From an uncultured Collinsella sp. (GTDB lineage Bacteria; Actinomycetota; Coriobacteriia; Coriobacteriales; Coriobacteriaceae): 57,479 nt of DNA. Below the pieces are notes generated by a model. The model worked only from the letters and a program-made list of their open reading frames with translations, was not told the origin of the DNA and ran no database searches. The stretch is taken from assembly GCA_900540935.1 (NCBI GenBank), contig UQHW01000013.1, positions 1 through 57,479 of the forward strand, given 5' to 3'. A program made the translations under genes and the position numbers. Shown piece by piece: positions 16,305 to 24,887 of the stretch (positions are counted from its first letter, which is position 1; the number at the start of each line of letters is the position of its first letter).

Positions 16305-17219
16305 CTACCAGCTTTTCTCGATATCGCGGATGCGCTGATAGAGCCAATCGTTTTGCGGCACTTGGATATCGTGTTTGACGGCCAGGCGGCAAATGGTGCC
16401 CGCGAACTCCTCGACTTCGGTTTTTCGTTGCGCGATGCGGTCCTGCGCCATCGAGGGCATACCGGTGGGGTCGATTCCCTCGATGAGGTGCACCATCTGC
16501 GTCAGGTCTGCCTCGGTCAGCTCAATGCCCTCGGCGTTGGCGACCGCAAGCGTTTCGCGCATGGCAGAAACAAAGCAGCGACGCTGCTCGGAGCCCGGCT
16601 CCGTGGCGCTTCCGTAGGTCCCGCCGTAGGCCATGCACGTCTGGTTGATGCCGTCGTTGAGCATGAGTTTGGCCCACATGCGGTGCGCAACGTCGCTCTC
16701 GACGTTATGGGCGATGCCGCAGCGCGTGTAGAGCTCGTCGATGGCGGTGACGGTTGCGAGCTCGGTGCCGGCCGCCGCGCCAAAGCGGATTTCGCCCGCA
16801 TTGGTAAAGGTGAGCTCTCCGTTGAGGAACACGGCGTCCATGCCCTGGCAAATGCCAAGAACGGTATGCTCCCAGCCAAAGCGCTCGGCAATCTTCTGCT
16901 CGCTCGTAATGCCGTTGCACAGCGAGGCGATGAGCGTATTGGGTCCCACGACGCGCTCCATAGTCTTGAGTGCTTGGTTGAGTCCAGTCGTCTTGACCGT
17001 GAGAATGACCAGATCGGCGGGCGTTGCCTCGCTGGCGCGGACGGACTTGAGCGCGCAGGGCTTGCCGTTGACGGTGAGCGCATCGCCCGCGTGACGCTCA
17101 AAACGGGCGTCATCCATAACGTATTCGACGGCGTCGTTGCCGAGTGCCTGGGCGATCATACTGCCGTAGAGTAGCCCGACGCCGCCCTTGCCGATAAAGG
17201 TGACCTTGTTGATCTGCAT
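16305..17219 (-). CDS. panE: 2-dehydropantoate 2-reductase
   Basis: A 304-residue NADPH-dependent reductase of the ApbA/PanE family; makes pantoate for coenzyme A synthesis. The nucleotide-binding loop is VTFIGKGGVGLLYGSM; LVILTVKTTGLNQAL and SLCNGITSEQ are family blocks; the C-terminal domain has the catalytic lysine segment RMWAKLMLNDGINQ. Full length. GGGGAGA lies 8 bases before the ATG. Because the family also includes other ketoacid reductases, ketopantoate as the sole substrate is likely but not proven. Confidence 0.88.
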   Translation of the reverse strand: MQINKVTFIGKGGVGLLYGSMIAQALGNDAVEYVMDDARFERHAGDALTVNGKPCALKSVRASEATPADLVILTVKTTGLNQALKTMERVVGPNTLIASLCNGITSEQKIAERFGWEHTVLGICQGMDAVFLNGELTFTNAGEIRFGAAAGTELATVTAIDELYTRCGIAHNVESDVAHRMWAKLMLNDGINQTCMAYGGTYGSATEPGSEQRRCFVSAMRETLAVANAEGIELTEADLTQMVHLIEGIDPTGMPSMAQDRIAQRKTEVEEFAGTICRLAVKHDIQVPQNDWLYQRIRDIEKSW

Positions 17220-17336
17220 GTGAATTATCTCCCCATATAAAAGGCGCCCGCGTAAGGGGCGCCTGATGGATTGTATGCCGCCAGCGCACCTTGTGCATGC
17301 AGGGTGGCGATTTTTAAATGAATGGATGCGTGGAGC

Positions 17337-17531
17337 TTACGCTGCGGGGCAGACCGCGAAAACGCGTGCGGGATATCCAACGCCATCGCGCACCTTGGGG
17401 AAGGTGCAGAAGATGACGGCGCCTGTGGCGGGAAGCTCGTCCAGATGGTCCATGACCTCGATCTGATAGCGGTCGACCGAGAGGATGTACTGCTCGCCGG
17501 GGTAGGGGCAGGCGTCCTCACGTGTGGTCAC
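17337..17531 (-). CDS. Small hypothetical protein upstream of panE
   Basis: A 64-residue protein starting at GTG (17531) with a strong AAAGGAGG 5 bases upstream. Soluble, with two terminal-region cysteines and a hydrophobic strand pattern (TGAVIFCTFPKVRDGVGYPARVFAV). No family recognised. It precedes panE by 117 bases on the same strand and is divergent from the aldo/keto reductase gene. The strong ribosome binding site argues for expression. Confidence 0.6.
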   Translation of the reverse strand: MTTREDACPYPGEQYILSVDRYQIEVMDHLDELPATGAVIFCTFPKVRDGVGYPARVFAVCPAA

Positions 17532-17694
17532 GGTCGCCTCCTTTCATCGGGCTTTTTGCTGATGTTAAAGCGGTGTCGTGACGGCTCGATTTCTGCTACG
17601 TTACGATACATTCTCGATTGCGATTCCACGATGTTTCGGCTGCGTGACCATTGTGTTTCGCCTTGCCGGGGCGCTGATGGCGAAGGGAGGGGTC

Positions 17695-18882
17695 GTGCAA
17701 TACCGTGTTGACCCCAAAAGTGGTAACCGAATATCCGCTCTGGGTCTGGGCTGCATGAGGTTTCCCGGTGCGCCGGGACACCCCGATGCGAAGACGGCCG
17801 ATGCCATCATTTCCCGTGCGGTGGAACAGGGGATTAATTATCTGGATACCGCATATCTTTATCCCGGTAACGAGGTATGCGTGGGAGCTTCGCTTGAGCG
17901 CCTGGGTCTGCGCGACCAGATTTTGCTCGCGACCAAGTTGCCGCACGCTTCGTGCAAATGTGCGGAGGATTTCGACCGCTTTTTTGACGAGCAGCTGCAC
18001 CGTTTGCGGACTGACCATATCGACTACTACCTCATGCACAACATCACCTCGCCCGCGCAGTGGGAGCGCGTGGTAGCGTTGGGTATCGAGGACTGGATTG
18101 CGCACCAAAAGGCTGCGGGGCGTATTCGCCAGATAGGTTTTTCGTACCACGGCAGTGCGGCGGACTTCCTCACGATGCTTGACGCGTATGACTGGGACTT
18201 TTGCCAGATCCAGTACAACTACGCTGGAGAGCGATACCAAGCGGGAACGGCGGGACTCATGGCAGCCGCCGAGCGCGGGCTCGCGGTGTTTGTGATGGAA
18301 CCGCTTTTGGGTGGACGCCTGGCGGGCAAACTGCCACCGCGGGCCCGCGCCGTGCTCGATGACGTACGCGATCCGTACCTGAGGACGCCGGCTGCTTGGG
18401 GCCTTTCGTGGGTGTGGAACCATCCTCAAGTCACGATGCTGCTTTCGGGCATGACCGATACCGCGCAGGTGGACGAGAACGCGGCATTGGCGGATTGCGC
18501 GCTGCCGGATTCGATGACGACAGAGCAGCTCGATACCATCGCGCGTGTGCTGGGAGAGTTTGAAAAATCGAATCGCGTGCCCTGCACGGGATGCGGCTAC
18601 TGCATGCCGTGCCCCAAGGGCATTAATATTCCCGGTTGCTTTGGCGCCTACAACGCGAGCTACGCACATAGTTGGTTTACGGGGCTGTCTCAATACTTTA
18701 CGGCGAGCGCGGTGCGGACGAACGAGCCCAAGCTGGTGAGCAATTGTGTCAAGTGCGGTAAATGCGCACGCCACTGCCCGCAGCACATCGATATTCCCGA
18801 GCGTCTCGACGATGTGCGCCGACGTTTCCAGCCTGGCCCCGTAACGGCCGCGCTTAAAGCCTTTTGCAAAACGCGCTCCTGA
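17695..18882 (+). CDS. Aldo/keto reductase with C-terminal 4Fe-4S domain
   Basis: A 395-residue oxidoreductase. Residues 1-270 form an aldo/keto reductase barrel: GLGCMRFPG, INYLDTAYLYPGNE with catalytic D and Y, LATKLPH with K, YYLMHN with H. The C-terminal 110 residues hold two ferredoxin-like clusters, CTGCGYCMPCPKG and CVKCGKCARHCPQ, typical of anaerobic AKR-ferredoxin fusions. Start: GTG at 17695 with GGGAGGGG close upstream; the ATG at 17677 is the alternative and the frame runs back to 17578. Substrate unknown; electrons probably pass through the clusters. Confidence 0.9.
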   Translation: MQYRVDPKSGNRISALGLGCMRFPGAPGHPDAKTADAIISRAVEQGINYLDTAYLYPGNEVCVGASLERLGLRDQILLATKLPHASCKCAEDFDRFFDEQLHRLRTDHIDYYLMHNITSPAQWERVVALGIEDWIAHQKAAGRIRQIGFSYHGSAADFLTMLDAYDWDFCQIQYNYAGERYQAGTAGLMAAAERGLAVFVMEPLLGGRLAGKLPPRARAVLDDVRDPYLRTPAAWGLSWVWNHPQVTMLLSGMTDTAQVDENAALADCALPDSMTTEQLDTIARVLGEFEKSNRVPCTGCGYCMPCPKGINIPGCFGAYNASYAHSWFTGLSQYFTASAVRTNEPKLVSNCVKCGKCARHCPQHIDIPERLDDVRRRFQPGPVTAALKAFCKTRS

Positions 18883-18897
18883 TGCCCCTTTTATAAC

Positions 18898-18960
18898 TTG
18901 CGGTGGAATAGTTCCTGTTTGCGGCAGAATAGGGGCCAAACAGGAACTATTCCACCGCAA
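18898..18960 (+). repeat. Hairpin repeat, copy A
   Basis: Perfect 24-base arms (18898-18921 and 18937-18960), starting TTGCGGTGGAATAGTTCCTG, with a 15-base loop. It shares its flanks (CCCTTTTATAAC before, CTGA..GGGAGCTG after) and most of its arms with copy B at 20085-20147. It ends 15 bases before the start codon of the oxidoreductase, directly before its GGGAG ribosome binding site. Could end the upstream transcript, act in the 5' leader, or be a dispersed palindromic element. Confidence 0.8.
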
Positions 18961-18975
18961 CTGAAGGGAGCTGTC

Positions 18976-19995
18976 GTGGGCCATCGGGATTCATGTGATG
19001 ATTTGCGTGAGGTTCGTTGGGGCGTTTTGGGCGCTGGGCGCATTTCGCATCGATTTGCATCGTCGCTCAAGGAGGTGGACGGGGCACGGCTTGTGGCTGC
19101 CGCCGGTCGCACTCCTTCGCATGTTGAGGAGTTTTGCAGGGCGTTTTCGATTGATGCCGCGCACAGTTATGCCACGGCTGACGATAGCGGCGATGCGGCT
19201 TATGATGCGCTGATTGCCGACCCCGATGTCGACGCAATCTACTTGGCTCTTCCACATGGCATGCATGCGCATTGGGTCTGTCGGGCACTGCGCGCGGGAA
19301 AGGCCGTGCTGTGCGAAAAGCCGGCCGTTTTGAATGAAGAAGAGGCCCATGCGATCGCCTCCGTTTCCCGTGAGCGCGGCGTGCTGTTTATGGAGGCGAT
19401 GAAGAATCGGTTTTGCCCGATGCGCACTCGCGTGAAGGACTTGCTTGCGTCGGGTGAGCTTGGCCGTATTGTCTCGATTGAAAGCGTGCAAAAGCTCGAT
19501 TACGGCGAGTCTCCTTCGGGCTATCTGCTTGATCCGTTGCAGGGCGGCTGTCTATATGACATGGGCTGCTATGCAGTCGGTTGGTTTGAGGATTTGCTCG
19601 CGGGTGCGTGCGATGTTTCGTCTCGTGAAGTTCGCTGGCGTGACGTATCGGACGGCCGCGTGGATTGGGCCGATGAGATCCATATGAGTGTCGGCGGCAT
19701 ACCCATTCATATGATGTGCGACGGTAAAGCAGCATATGAAAGCCGCTTAACGATTGCCTGCGAGCGGGGTTCGTTGGAAATCGAGCGCCTCCATCGCCCC
19801 GAGCTCGCCCATGTGAAGTACTCCGACGGACGAATGCTCGAAATAAATGCCCCGTTTGAGGTCGATGATTTCTATGGCGAAATCCAGCATGCGACCCAGC
19901 TCATCCGGGCGGGGAAGCTCGAGAGTCCCGTCATGCCCCTTGCCGCCACACAGCGCTGCGCGCGCATTATCGATGGAATCCGTCTAGCCCGCTAG
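18976..19995 (+). CDS. Gfo/Idh/MocA-family oxidoreductase
   Basis: A 339-residue NAD(P)-dependent dehydrogenase of trans-1,2-dihydrodiol dehydrogenase/D-xylose dehydrogenase type. The Rossmann loop is RWGVLGAGRISHRFA; the EKP motif is VLCEKPAVLNEEEAH; GGCLYDMGCYAVGWFE carries the catalytic-region residues. Starts at GTG 18976 with GGGAG 5 bases upstream, immediately after the copy A hairpin; the open frame from 18898 runs through the hairpin and is rejected. Substrate unknown. Confidence 0.9.
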   Translation: MGHRDSCDDLREVRWGVLGAGRISHRFASSLKEVDGARLVAAAGRTPSHVEEFCRAFSIDAAHSYATADDSGDAAYDALIADPDVDAIYLALPHGMHAHWVCRALRAGKAVLCEKPAVLNEEEAHAIASVSRERGVLFMEAMKNRFCPMRTRVKDLLASGELGRIVSIESVQKLDYGESPSGYLLDPLQGGCLYDMGCYAVGWFEDLLAGACDVSSREVRWRDVSDGRVDWADEIHMSVGGIPIHMMCDGKAAYESRLTIACERGSLEIERLHRPELAHVKYSDGRMLEINAPFEVDDFYGEIQHATQLIRAGKLESPVMPLAATQRCARIIDGIRLAR

Positions 19996-20084
19996 GACTT
20001 GGCACTGACGCGTAGGGGATCATGACGCCGGCGCCCGTAGCCGTAGTGCTTGGTGGCCCGCATCTCTGATGACCCTTTTATAAC

Positions 20085-20147
20085 TTGCGGTGGAATACGG
20101 TCTGTTTGCGCCAAAATAAGGCACCAATAGACCGTATTCCACCGCAA
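20085..20147 (+). repeat. Hairpin repeat, copy B
   Basis: Perfect 19-base arms (20085-20103 and 20129-20147; TTGCGGTGGAATACGGTCT and its complement) with a 25-base loop. Same family as copy A: the outer 13 arm bases, the CTGTTTGCG loop start and both flanks match, but GTTC/GAAC of copy A is replaced by CGGT/ACCG so that pairing is kept. It ends 20 bases before the nfo start, just upstream of its ribosome binding site. Confidence 0.8.
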
Positions 20148-20167
20148 CTGATGAGGGGGAGCTGGAG

Positions 20168-21034
20168 ATGCTGACGATTGGGTGCCATCTTTCGACGACG
20201 AAGGGCTATCGGGCGATGGGGGAGACGGCGCTATCCATTGGCGCCAATACCTTTGCATTCTTTACGCGCAACCCGCGCGGCGGCAAGGCGAAAGATCTTG
20301 ACATGGATGACGTGGCGGCCCTGCGCGAGCTTATGGAGCAAAACGACTTTGGCCCGCTTGTGGCTCATGCCCCGTATACCTATAATCCCTGCTCGGCCAA
20401 AGAACGGGCGCGCGAGTTTGCCCTGGAGGCCATGGCGGAGGACCTGCGGCGCATGGAAGCGCTGCCCGGCAACTATTACAACTTTCACCCCGGTGCGCAT
20501 GTGGGGCAGGGCTCCGACGCCGGCATTCAGATGATCGTCGACACTCTGTGCCGGGTGATGTTTGAGGGCCAGCAGACGACGGTGCTGCTCGAGACCATGG
20601 CCGGCAAGGGCACCGAGGTGGGCCGCAGCTTTGAGGAACTGGCGCGCATCATCGAGGGCGTTGCTGCCGAGCGCCCCGAGCTGTCGGCCAAGCTGGGCGT
20701 TTGCCTAGACACCTGCCATGTGAATGACGCCGGCTACGACATCATCCATGATCTGGACGGCGTACTCGACGAGTTCGATCGCGTGGTGGGTATCGAGCGC
20801 CTGCGCGCCGTGCATATCAATGACTCCAAGAACCCCTGCGGTGCCCATAAGGATCGCCACGAGTGCATCGGCAAGGGCTACCTGGGTAGTGAAGAGTTTG
20901 GCGGCGGTATGCAGGTTATGCAGAATATTGTATTGAATAGCCGCTTGCGTGCGCTTCCATTCATTTTGGAGACGCCTAACGAACTTGCAGGTTATGCAGC
21001 GGAAATTACGCTATTAAGGTCATTGCAGCAGTAA
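20168..21034 (+). CDS. nfo: Endonuclease IV (apurinic/apyrimidinic)
   Basis: A 288-residue TIM-barrel AP endonuclease that cuts DNA at abasic sites in base excision repair. Zinc ligand motifs are visible in order: FHPGAHVG, LLETMAGKGTEVG, GVCLDTCHVNDAGYD, HINDSKNPCGAHKDRHECIGKGYLG, FILETPNE. Full length. GGGGGAG lies 8 bases before the ATG. It follows hairpin copy B and appears monocistronic. Confidence 0.96.
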   Translation: MLTIGCHLSTTKGYRAMGETALSIGANTFAFFTRNPRGGKAKDLDMDDVAALRELMEQNDFGPLVAHAPYTYNPCSAKERAREFALEAMAEDLRRMEALPGNYYNFHPGAHVGQGSDAGIQMIVDTLCRVMFEGQQTTVLLETMAGKGTEVGRSFEELARIIEGVAAERPELSAKLGVCLDTCHVNDAGYDIIHDLDGVLDEFDRVVGIERLRAVHINDSKNPCGAHKDRHECIGKGYLGSEEFGGGMQVMQNIVLNSRLRALPFILETPNELAGYAAEITLLRSLQQ

Positions 21035-21095
21035 TGACTGTCACAAAGTGGAGTGTTCCATTCACGTTATGGGTTTGTTTCAATCAGTTTTCTAA

Positions 21096-21124
21096 TTGCA
21101 GTTTCGCATTTACGGGTGCATAAT
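21096..21124 (+). promoter_or_regulatory. Promoter of the amino acid ABC operon
   Basis: TTGCAG (21096-21101), 17-base spacer, CATAAT (21119-21124) preceded by TG. Located 57 bases before the substrate-binding protein start. Confidence 0.55.
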
Positions 21125-21181
21125 ATCCAACAGTTTTTGCAGACCTCTGAATCAAACGGGGTCACCGGAAGGAGACTGATT

Positions 21182-22042
21182 ATGAAGCTGAAGAAGCTTG
21201 GCGCATTTGCCGCCACGGGCGCCATGGCGATCGCCCTTGCACTGACGGGCTGCGGCTCGTCCAACGCCACCTCTGGTTCTGATGCCGGTTCCAGCAGCTC
21301 TGACGACGCTAAGGTCGAGAAGGTCGACGGCTCCAAGGAGTACGCGCTCGTCAAGGACGGTACGCTGACCGTCGGCACCTCTGCCGAGTACGCTCCGTTT
21401 GAGTACAAGGATGACAACGGCGATTATCAGGGCTTTGACCTTGAGCTCATCAAGGCTATCGGCGACAAGCTGGGCCTGGATGTCGAGTACGTCAACAATG
21501 ACTTCGACACACTCGTACCCGGTGTCGCTTCGGGCGCTAAGTACGACGTCTCCATCGCGGCTATCACCGACACGCCCGAGCGTGAGAAGGAAGTCACTTT
21601 CTCCGATTCCTACTACATGGACGATCAGGCTATCGTGACCAAGGTCGATAACACCGACATCACGGCCGACAACTACAGCGAGAAGCTCAACAACGCCGAC
21701 GCTACCATCATCGTTCAGTCTGGCTCGACCGCCGAGTCCTTTGCCCAGGAGAACTTCCCCAAGGCCAAGATCGTCCCCTACAAGGACGCTACCGAGTGCT
21801 TCAGCGCCCTGCAGTCCGATAAGGGCGACGCCGTAGTCACCAACCGCTCCGTTGCCAGCCAGCTGACCGCCGAGCAGTTCAACACCTGCCAGACCATCAA
21901 GCAGATCAGCACCGGCGAGGAGTACGCCATCGCCATCAACCAGGGCAACACCAAGCTCAAGGACGACATCAACCAGGCCATCAAGGACCTGACCGACGAC
22001 GGTACCGTCGACGCCCTCATGGCTAAGTACAACATCAAGTAA
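21182..22042 (+). CDS. Amino acid ABC transporter substrate-binding lipoprotein
   Basis: A 286-residue solute-binding protein of family 3 (polar amino acids). The signal peptide ends in a lipobox LTGC with C24 as the lipidated cysteine, followed by a serine/aspartate-rich tether. The binding domain contains LTVGTSAEYAPFEYKD, GFDLELIKAIGDKLGL, VSIAAITDTPEREKEV and the C-terminal AIKDLTDDGTVDALMAKY. GAAGGAGA precedes the ATG at 21182. First gene of a three-gene importer; the exact amino acid cannot be told from sequence. Confidence 0.94.
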   Translation: MKLKKLGAFAATGAMAIALALTGCGSSNATSGSDAGSSSSDDAKVEKVDGSKEYALVKDGTLTVGTSAEYAPFEYKDDNGDYQGFDLELIKAIGDKLGLDVEYVNNDFDTLVPGVASGAKYDVSIAAITDTPEREKEVTFSDSYYMDDQAIVTKVDNTDITADNYSEKLNNADATIIVQSGSTAESFAQENFPKAKIVPYKDATECFSALQSDKGDAVVTNRSVASQLTAEQFNTCQTIKQISTGEEYAIAINQGNTKLKDDINQAIKDLTDDGTVDALMAKYNIK

Positions 22043-22066
22043 AATAGCTACTTGATTGCGTGTAGG

Positions 22067-22094
22067 CCCTTTCCGTTTTGCGGAGAGGGCCTTT
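22067..22094 (+). terminator. Attenuating hairpin inside the ABC operon
   Basis: AGGCCCTTTCCG/CGGAGAGGGCCT pairing around TTTTG, with only short T runs after it. It lies between the binding protein and permease genes, where such hairpins commonly raise the ratio of binding protein to membrane subunits. Confidence 0.55.
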
Positions 22095-22159
22095 GCGCTT
22101 CTCTTGACGGAGAGTGCTTCCGTCTCGTTTTGCCGGCAACTTCTACGATAGGAGCCACC

Positions 22160-23521
22160 TTGTCTCGATTGAACGAAGGGGCTGCGGAGCAGCGTTTTCC
22201 ACTGCCCGCCTTGCTCCAAAAGCTAGCCTGCGCCATGGCCGTGGCGCTCGCGCTGGCGTGCGTGGGGGCATATGCGCCCACGACCGCCCAGGCGCTTGAG
22301 ACCGCAAAGATTACCGCCCGACCCAACACCGGTTCGGGCAGCGCTGTGGTCGGCGGCACCGAGACGCGCATTACCTGGGAGGTCCAGGCCGATGCCGACG
22401 AGGAACTGAGTGGTCTTTCGCTGACGTTTGCCGATGGCACGACCTTTGGTGCGGACGACACACGTCTGACGATGCTCTCGGGCGATGACCTTATGGACCG
22501 TACGCCCATGAAGCCTACGTGCAAGGTCGACGGCCAGACGCTCAAGATCGATTTTGGCGAGACGGCGCCCGCTGGCGGCTATTTCCGTGTCGAGGTCTAC
22601 GGCGTGACCTTCCCCGTCGAGGGCGGCGACGAGGCCTTTAGCGGTACCTATACGCTCGCCGATGGTTCGACCAAGAAGATCTCCAAGATTCCATCGGTGG
22701 AGATCAAGGGCGTGACGGCATTCGATAACTTCCTGGCCGACCTTAAGGAGCAGCCGTGGGTCGAGGCATGGAATTCCAACATGTTCCTTCGCCTGTTCCT
22801 GAACCCGGTCATTTTGGTCCAGAGCCTGCCGATCGTCTTTAAGGGCTTCCTTATGTCGCTCTCGATCGTGCTCGTGGCGTTTCCGCTGGCCATTCCCTTT
22901 GGCTTTGCGCTGTCGCTCATGCGCATCTCCAAGTCGCGCATCCTGCGTTGCCTTGCCGGCATCTATGTGAATATCATCCGCGGTACGCCGGCGTTCCTGC
23001 AGATCTACATCGCGTTCTTTGGCCTGCCGCTGGCCGGCGTCAAGGTTGACGACTATGTGCTGGGCGTTATCGTCATGGCCATGAACTCGTCCGCCTACCT
23101 GTGCGAGATCTTCCGCGCCGGTATTCAGTCAATCCCCAAGGGCCAGAACGAGGCCGCGCGCTCGCTAGGCATGAACGCCTTCCAGACGCTGCTCTACGTC
23201 ATGATTCCGCAGACGTTCCGCAATGTCCTGCCCACGCTGACCAGCGAGTTCATCCTGCTCTACAAGGATACGTCGCTGCTCGCGGCCGTGGGCGTGGTTG
23301 AGATCGTCATGAACGCTCGCACCATCGTGGCCACGACGGGCTCCATCACGCCGTATGTGGTTGCCGCCCTGTTCTATCTGGTCATTACCCTGCCGCTTGC
23401 GCGCTTGGTGAGCGGTCTTGAGGCGAGGCTTCTGGGGACGGCCGAAACTAAGAAGAAGCGTCCCACCAAGAGCGCCGGACAGGTTGTCGCGACGCCCGCC
23501 GATCATATCGCCGGTCTGTAA
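22160..23521 (+). CDS. Amino acid ABC permease with N-terminal exported domain
   Basis: A 453-residue fusion. After a hydrophobic signal/anchor (about 18-42) comes an extracytoplasmic beta-rich domain of some 150 residues (ITARPNTGSGSAVVGGTETR...), not part of ordinary permeases. From about 210 onward it is a HisMQ-type permease with five or more membrane spans and the EAA loop EAARSLGMNAFQTLLYVMIPQ. Start is TTG at 22160 with AGGAG 6 bases upstream. Couples to the ATPase 12 bases downstream. The extra domain resembles the C-terminal half of a surface protein and could dock the lipoprotein or sense envelope conditions; that is inference. Confidence 0.88.
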   Translation: MSRLNEGAAEQRFPLPALLQKLACAMAVALALACVGAYAPTTAQALETAKITARPNTGSGSAVVGGTETRITWEVQADADEELSGLSLTFADGTTFGADDTRLTMLSGDDLMDRTPMKPTCKVDGQTLKIDFGETAPAGGYFRVEVYGVTFPVEGGDEAFSGTYTLADGSTKKISKIPSVEIKGVTAFDNFLADLKEQPWVEAWNSNMFLRLFLNPVILVQSLPIVFKGFLMSLSIVLVAFPLAIPFGFALSLMRISKSRILRCLAGIYVNIIRGTPAFLQIYIAFFGLPLAGVKVDDYVLGVIVMAMNSSAYLCEIFRAGIQSIPKGQNEAARSLGMNAFQTLLYVMIPQTFRNVLPTLTSEFILLYKDTSLLAAVGVVEIVMNARTIVATTGSITPYVVAALFYLVITLPLARLVSGLEARLLGTAETKKKRPTKSAGQVVATPADHIAGL

Positions 23522-23533
23522 GGAGGTCCTATC

Positions 23534-24286
23534 ATGAGCGAAACCAATAACTCGAACGAGGTCGTCGTCAGCATCAAGAATCTCCAGAAGGCCTTTGGCG
23601 ATAACGTGGTCCTGCGCGATATCGATCTGGATGTGCACAAGGGCGAGGTCGTCGTAGTTCTGGGTCCTTCTGGCTCGGGCAAGTCGACGATGCTTCGCTG
23701 CATCAATCGTCTGGAGCATCCCACGAGCGGCTCGATTGTCGTTGAGGGCGTGGACGTGTGCGCCAAGGGCGTCGACCTCAACAAGGTACGTACGCATCTG
23801 GGCATGGTGTTCCAACAGTTCAATTTGTTCCCGCACCTGTCAGTCAAAAAGAACGTCATGCTTGCGCAGCAAAAGGTACTCAAGCGCAGCAAAGAAGAGG
23901 CCGAGAAGATCGCCATCGAGGAGCTGACCAAGGTCGGCCTTGCCGAGCGTATCGACTTTATGCCGAGCCAGCTGTCGGGCGGTCAGCAGCAGCGCGTGGC
24001 GATCGCCCGCGCCCTGTCGATGAACCCTCACGTCATGCTCTTTGACGAGGCCACGTCAGCGCTTGACCCCGAGCTCGTCCGCGACGTTCTGGGTGTCATG
24101 CGCGACCTGGCACGCGACGGCATGACCATGATCGTCGTGACGCACGAGATGGGCTTTGCCCGCGACGTCGCCGACCGCGTCGTCTTTATGGACGGCGGCG
24201 TTATCGTGGAAGAGGGCACGCCGAGCGAGGTCTTCGACCATCCCAAGAGCGAACGCACCAAGGCGTTTTTGGGCAATATCTCGTAG
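23534..24286 (+). CDS. Amino acid ABC transporter ATP-binding protein
   Basis: A 250-residue GlnQ/HisP-type ATPase. Walker A GPSGSGKST, Q-loop MVFQQFNLFPHL, signature LSGGQQQRVAIARAL, Walker B VMLFDEATSALDPE and H-loop VVTHEMGFA are all intact. AAGGAGG precedes the ATG by 6 bases. Last gene of the importer; a strong terminator follows. Confidence 0.96.
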   Translation: MSETNNSNEVVVSIKNLQKAFGDNVVLRDIDLDVHKGEVVVVLGPSGSGKSTMLRCINRLEHPTSGSIVVEGVDVCAKGVDLNKVRTHLGMVFQQFNLFPHLSVKKNVMLAQQKVLKRSKEEAEKIAIEELTKVGLAERIDFMPSQLSGGQQQRVAIARALSMNPHVMLFDEATSALDPELVRDVLGVMRDLARDGMTMIVVTHEMGFARDVADRVVFMDGGVIVEEGTPSEVFDHPKSERTKAFLGNIS

Positions 24287-24312
24287 CAACGCGTCGAGGT
24301 TGTCGATATAAC

Positions 24313-24352
24313 AAACGGGGACCGGATGTGAATATCCGGTCCCCGTTTTTGT
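24313..24352 (+). terminator. Rho-independent terminator of the ABC operon
   Basis: AAACGGGGACCGGAT/ATCCGGTCCCCGTTT with a 6-base loop and a following TTTTTG. Confidence 0.93.
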
Positions 24353-24421
24353 TTGGGCATGAGCGACTGTTGTTGTGCGGTACTCGGCTGTCAGTTGCCT
24401 TGCGACTTTCTGACGGCTTCG

Positions 24422-24841
24422 TTAGGCCAGCTCCGCTCCCAGGGCCTTGCAGGCCGCTTCACCCTCATCATCGGGGGCGTCGTAGCAGATGACGGAATCG
24501 ACGACGTTGACGCCCGCCTCGTCGGCGTCGGCCTTCCAGTTGTCCATCCATTCGCCCTCGGCCCACGAATAGGAGCCAAAGAGGACGACCTTCTTGTCGC
24601 CGAGAGTCTCCTTGACCTCGTCCCACATCGGCTGGAACTCATCGTACTCGAGTTCCTCGGAGCCCATGGCGGGGCAGCCGAAGGCGAAGGCGTCGTAGTC
24701 GGCGGTTTTGTCTGCGGAGAAGTCGGCGCAGGAGATGACCTCTGCCTCGGCGCCGGCACCGCTTGCGCCTTCGGCGACAAAGTTTGCCATGGCCTCGGTG
24801 TTGCCCGTGCCGCTCCAATAGACGACGGCGATTTTGCTCAT
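24422..24841 (-). CDS. Flavodoxin
   Basis: A 139-residue short-chain flavodoxin that carries electrons with FMN. The phosphate loop is VYWSGTGNTEAMA (residues 7-19); the second loop GSYSWAEGEWMD and the AFAFGCPAMGSEELE segment are typical of clostridial-type flavodoxins. The start is the ATG at 24841 with AAAGGA about 8 bases upstream; the frame continues upstream but inside the DUF3793 gene in another frame. Downstream of the DUF3793 gene by 46 bases, a pairing seen repeatedly in anaerobes. Confidence 0.94.
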   Translation of the reverse strand: MSKIAVVYWSGTGNTEAMANFVAEGASGAGAEAEVISCADFSADKTADYDAFAFGCPAMGSEELEYDEFQPMWDEVKETLGDKKVVLFGSYSWAEGEWMDNWKADADEAGVNVVDSVICYDAPDDEGEAACKALGAELA

Positions 24842-24887
24842 GTTGAGTCCTTTCGGTTGTGCGGCGTGCGGCCGCGTTTTGTATGCT

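Noticed and set aside
19992..20060. 23-codon basic ORF on the minus strand (MRATKHYGYGRRRHDPLRV...)
   Set aside because: No good ribosome binding site and no recognised family; too short to support.
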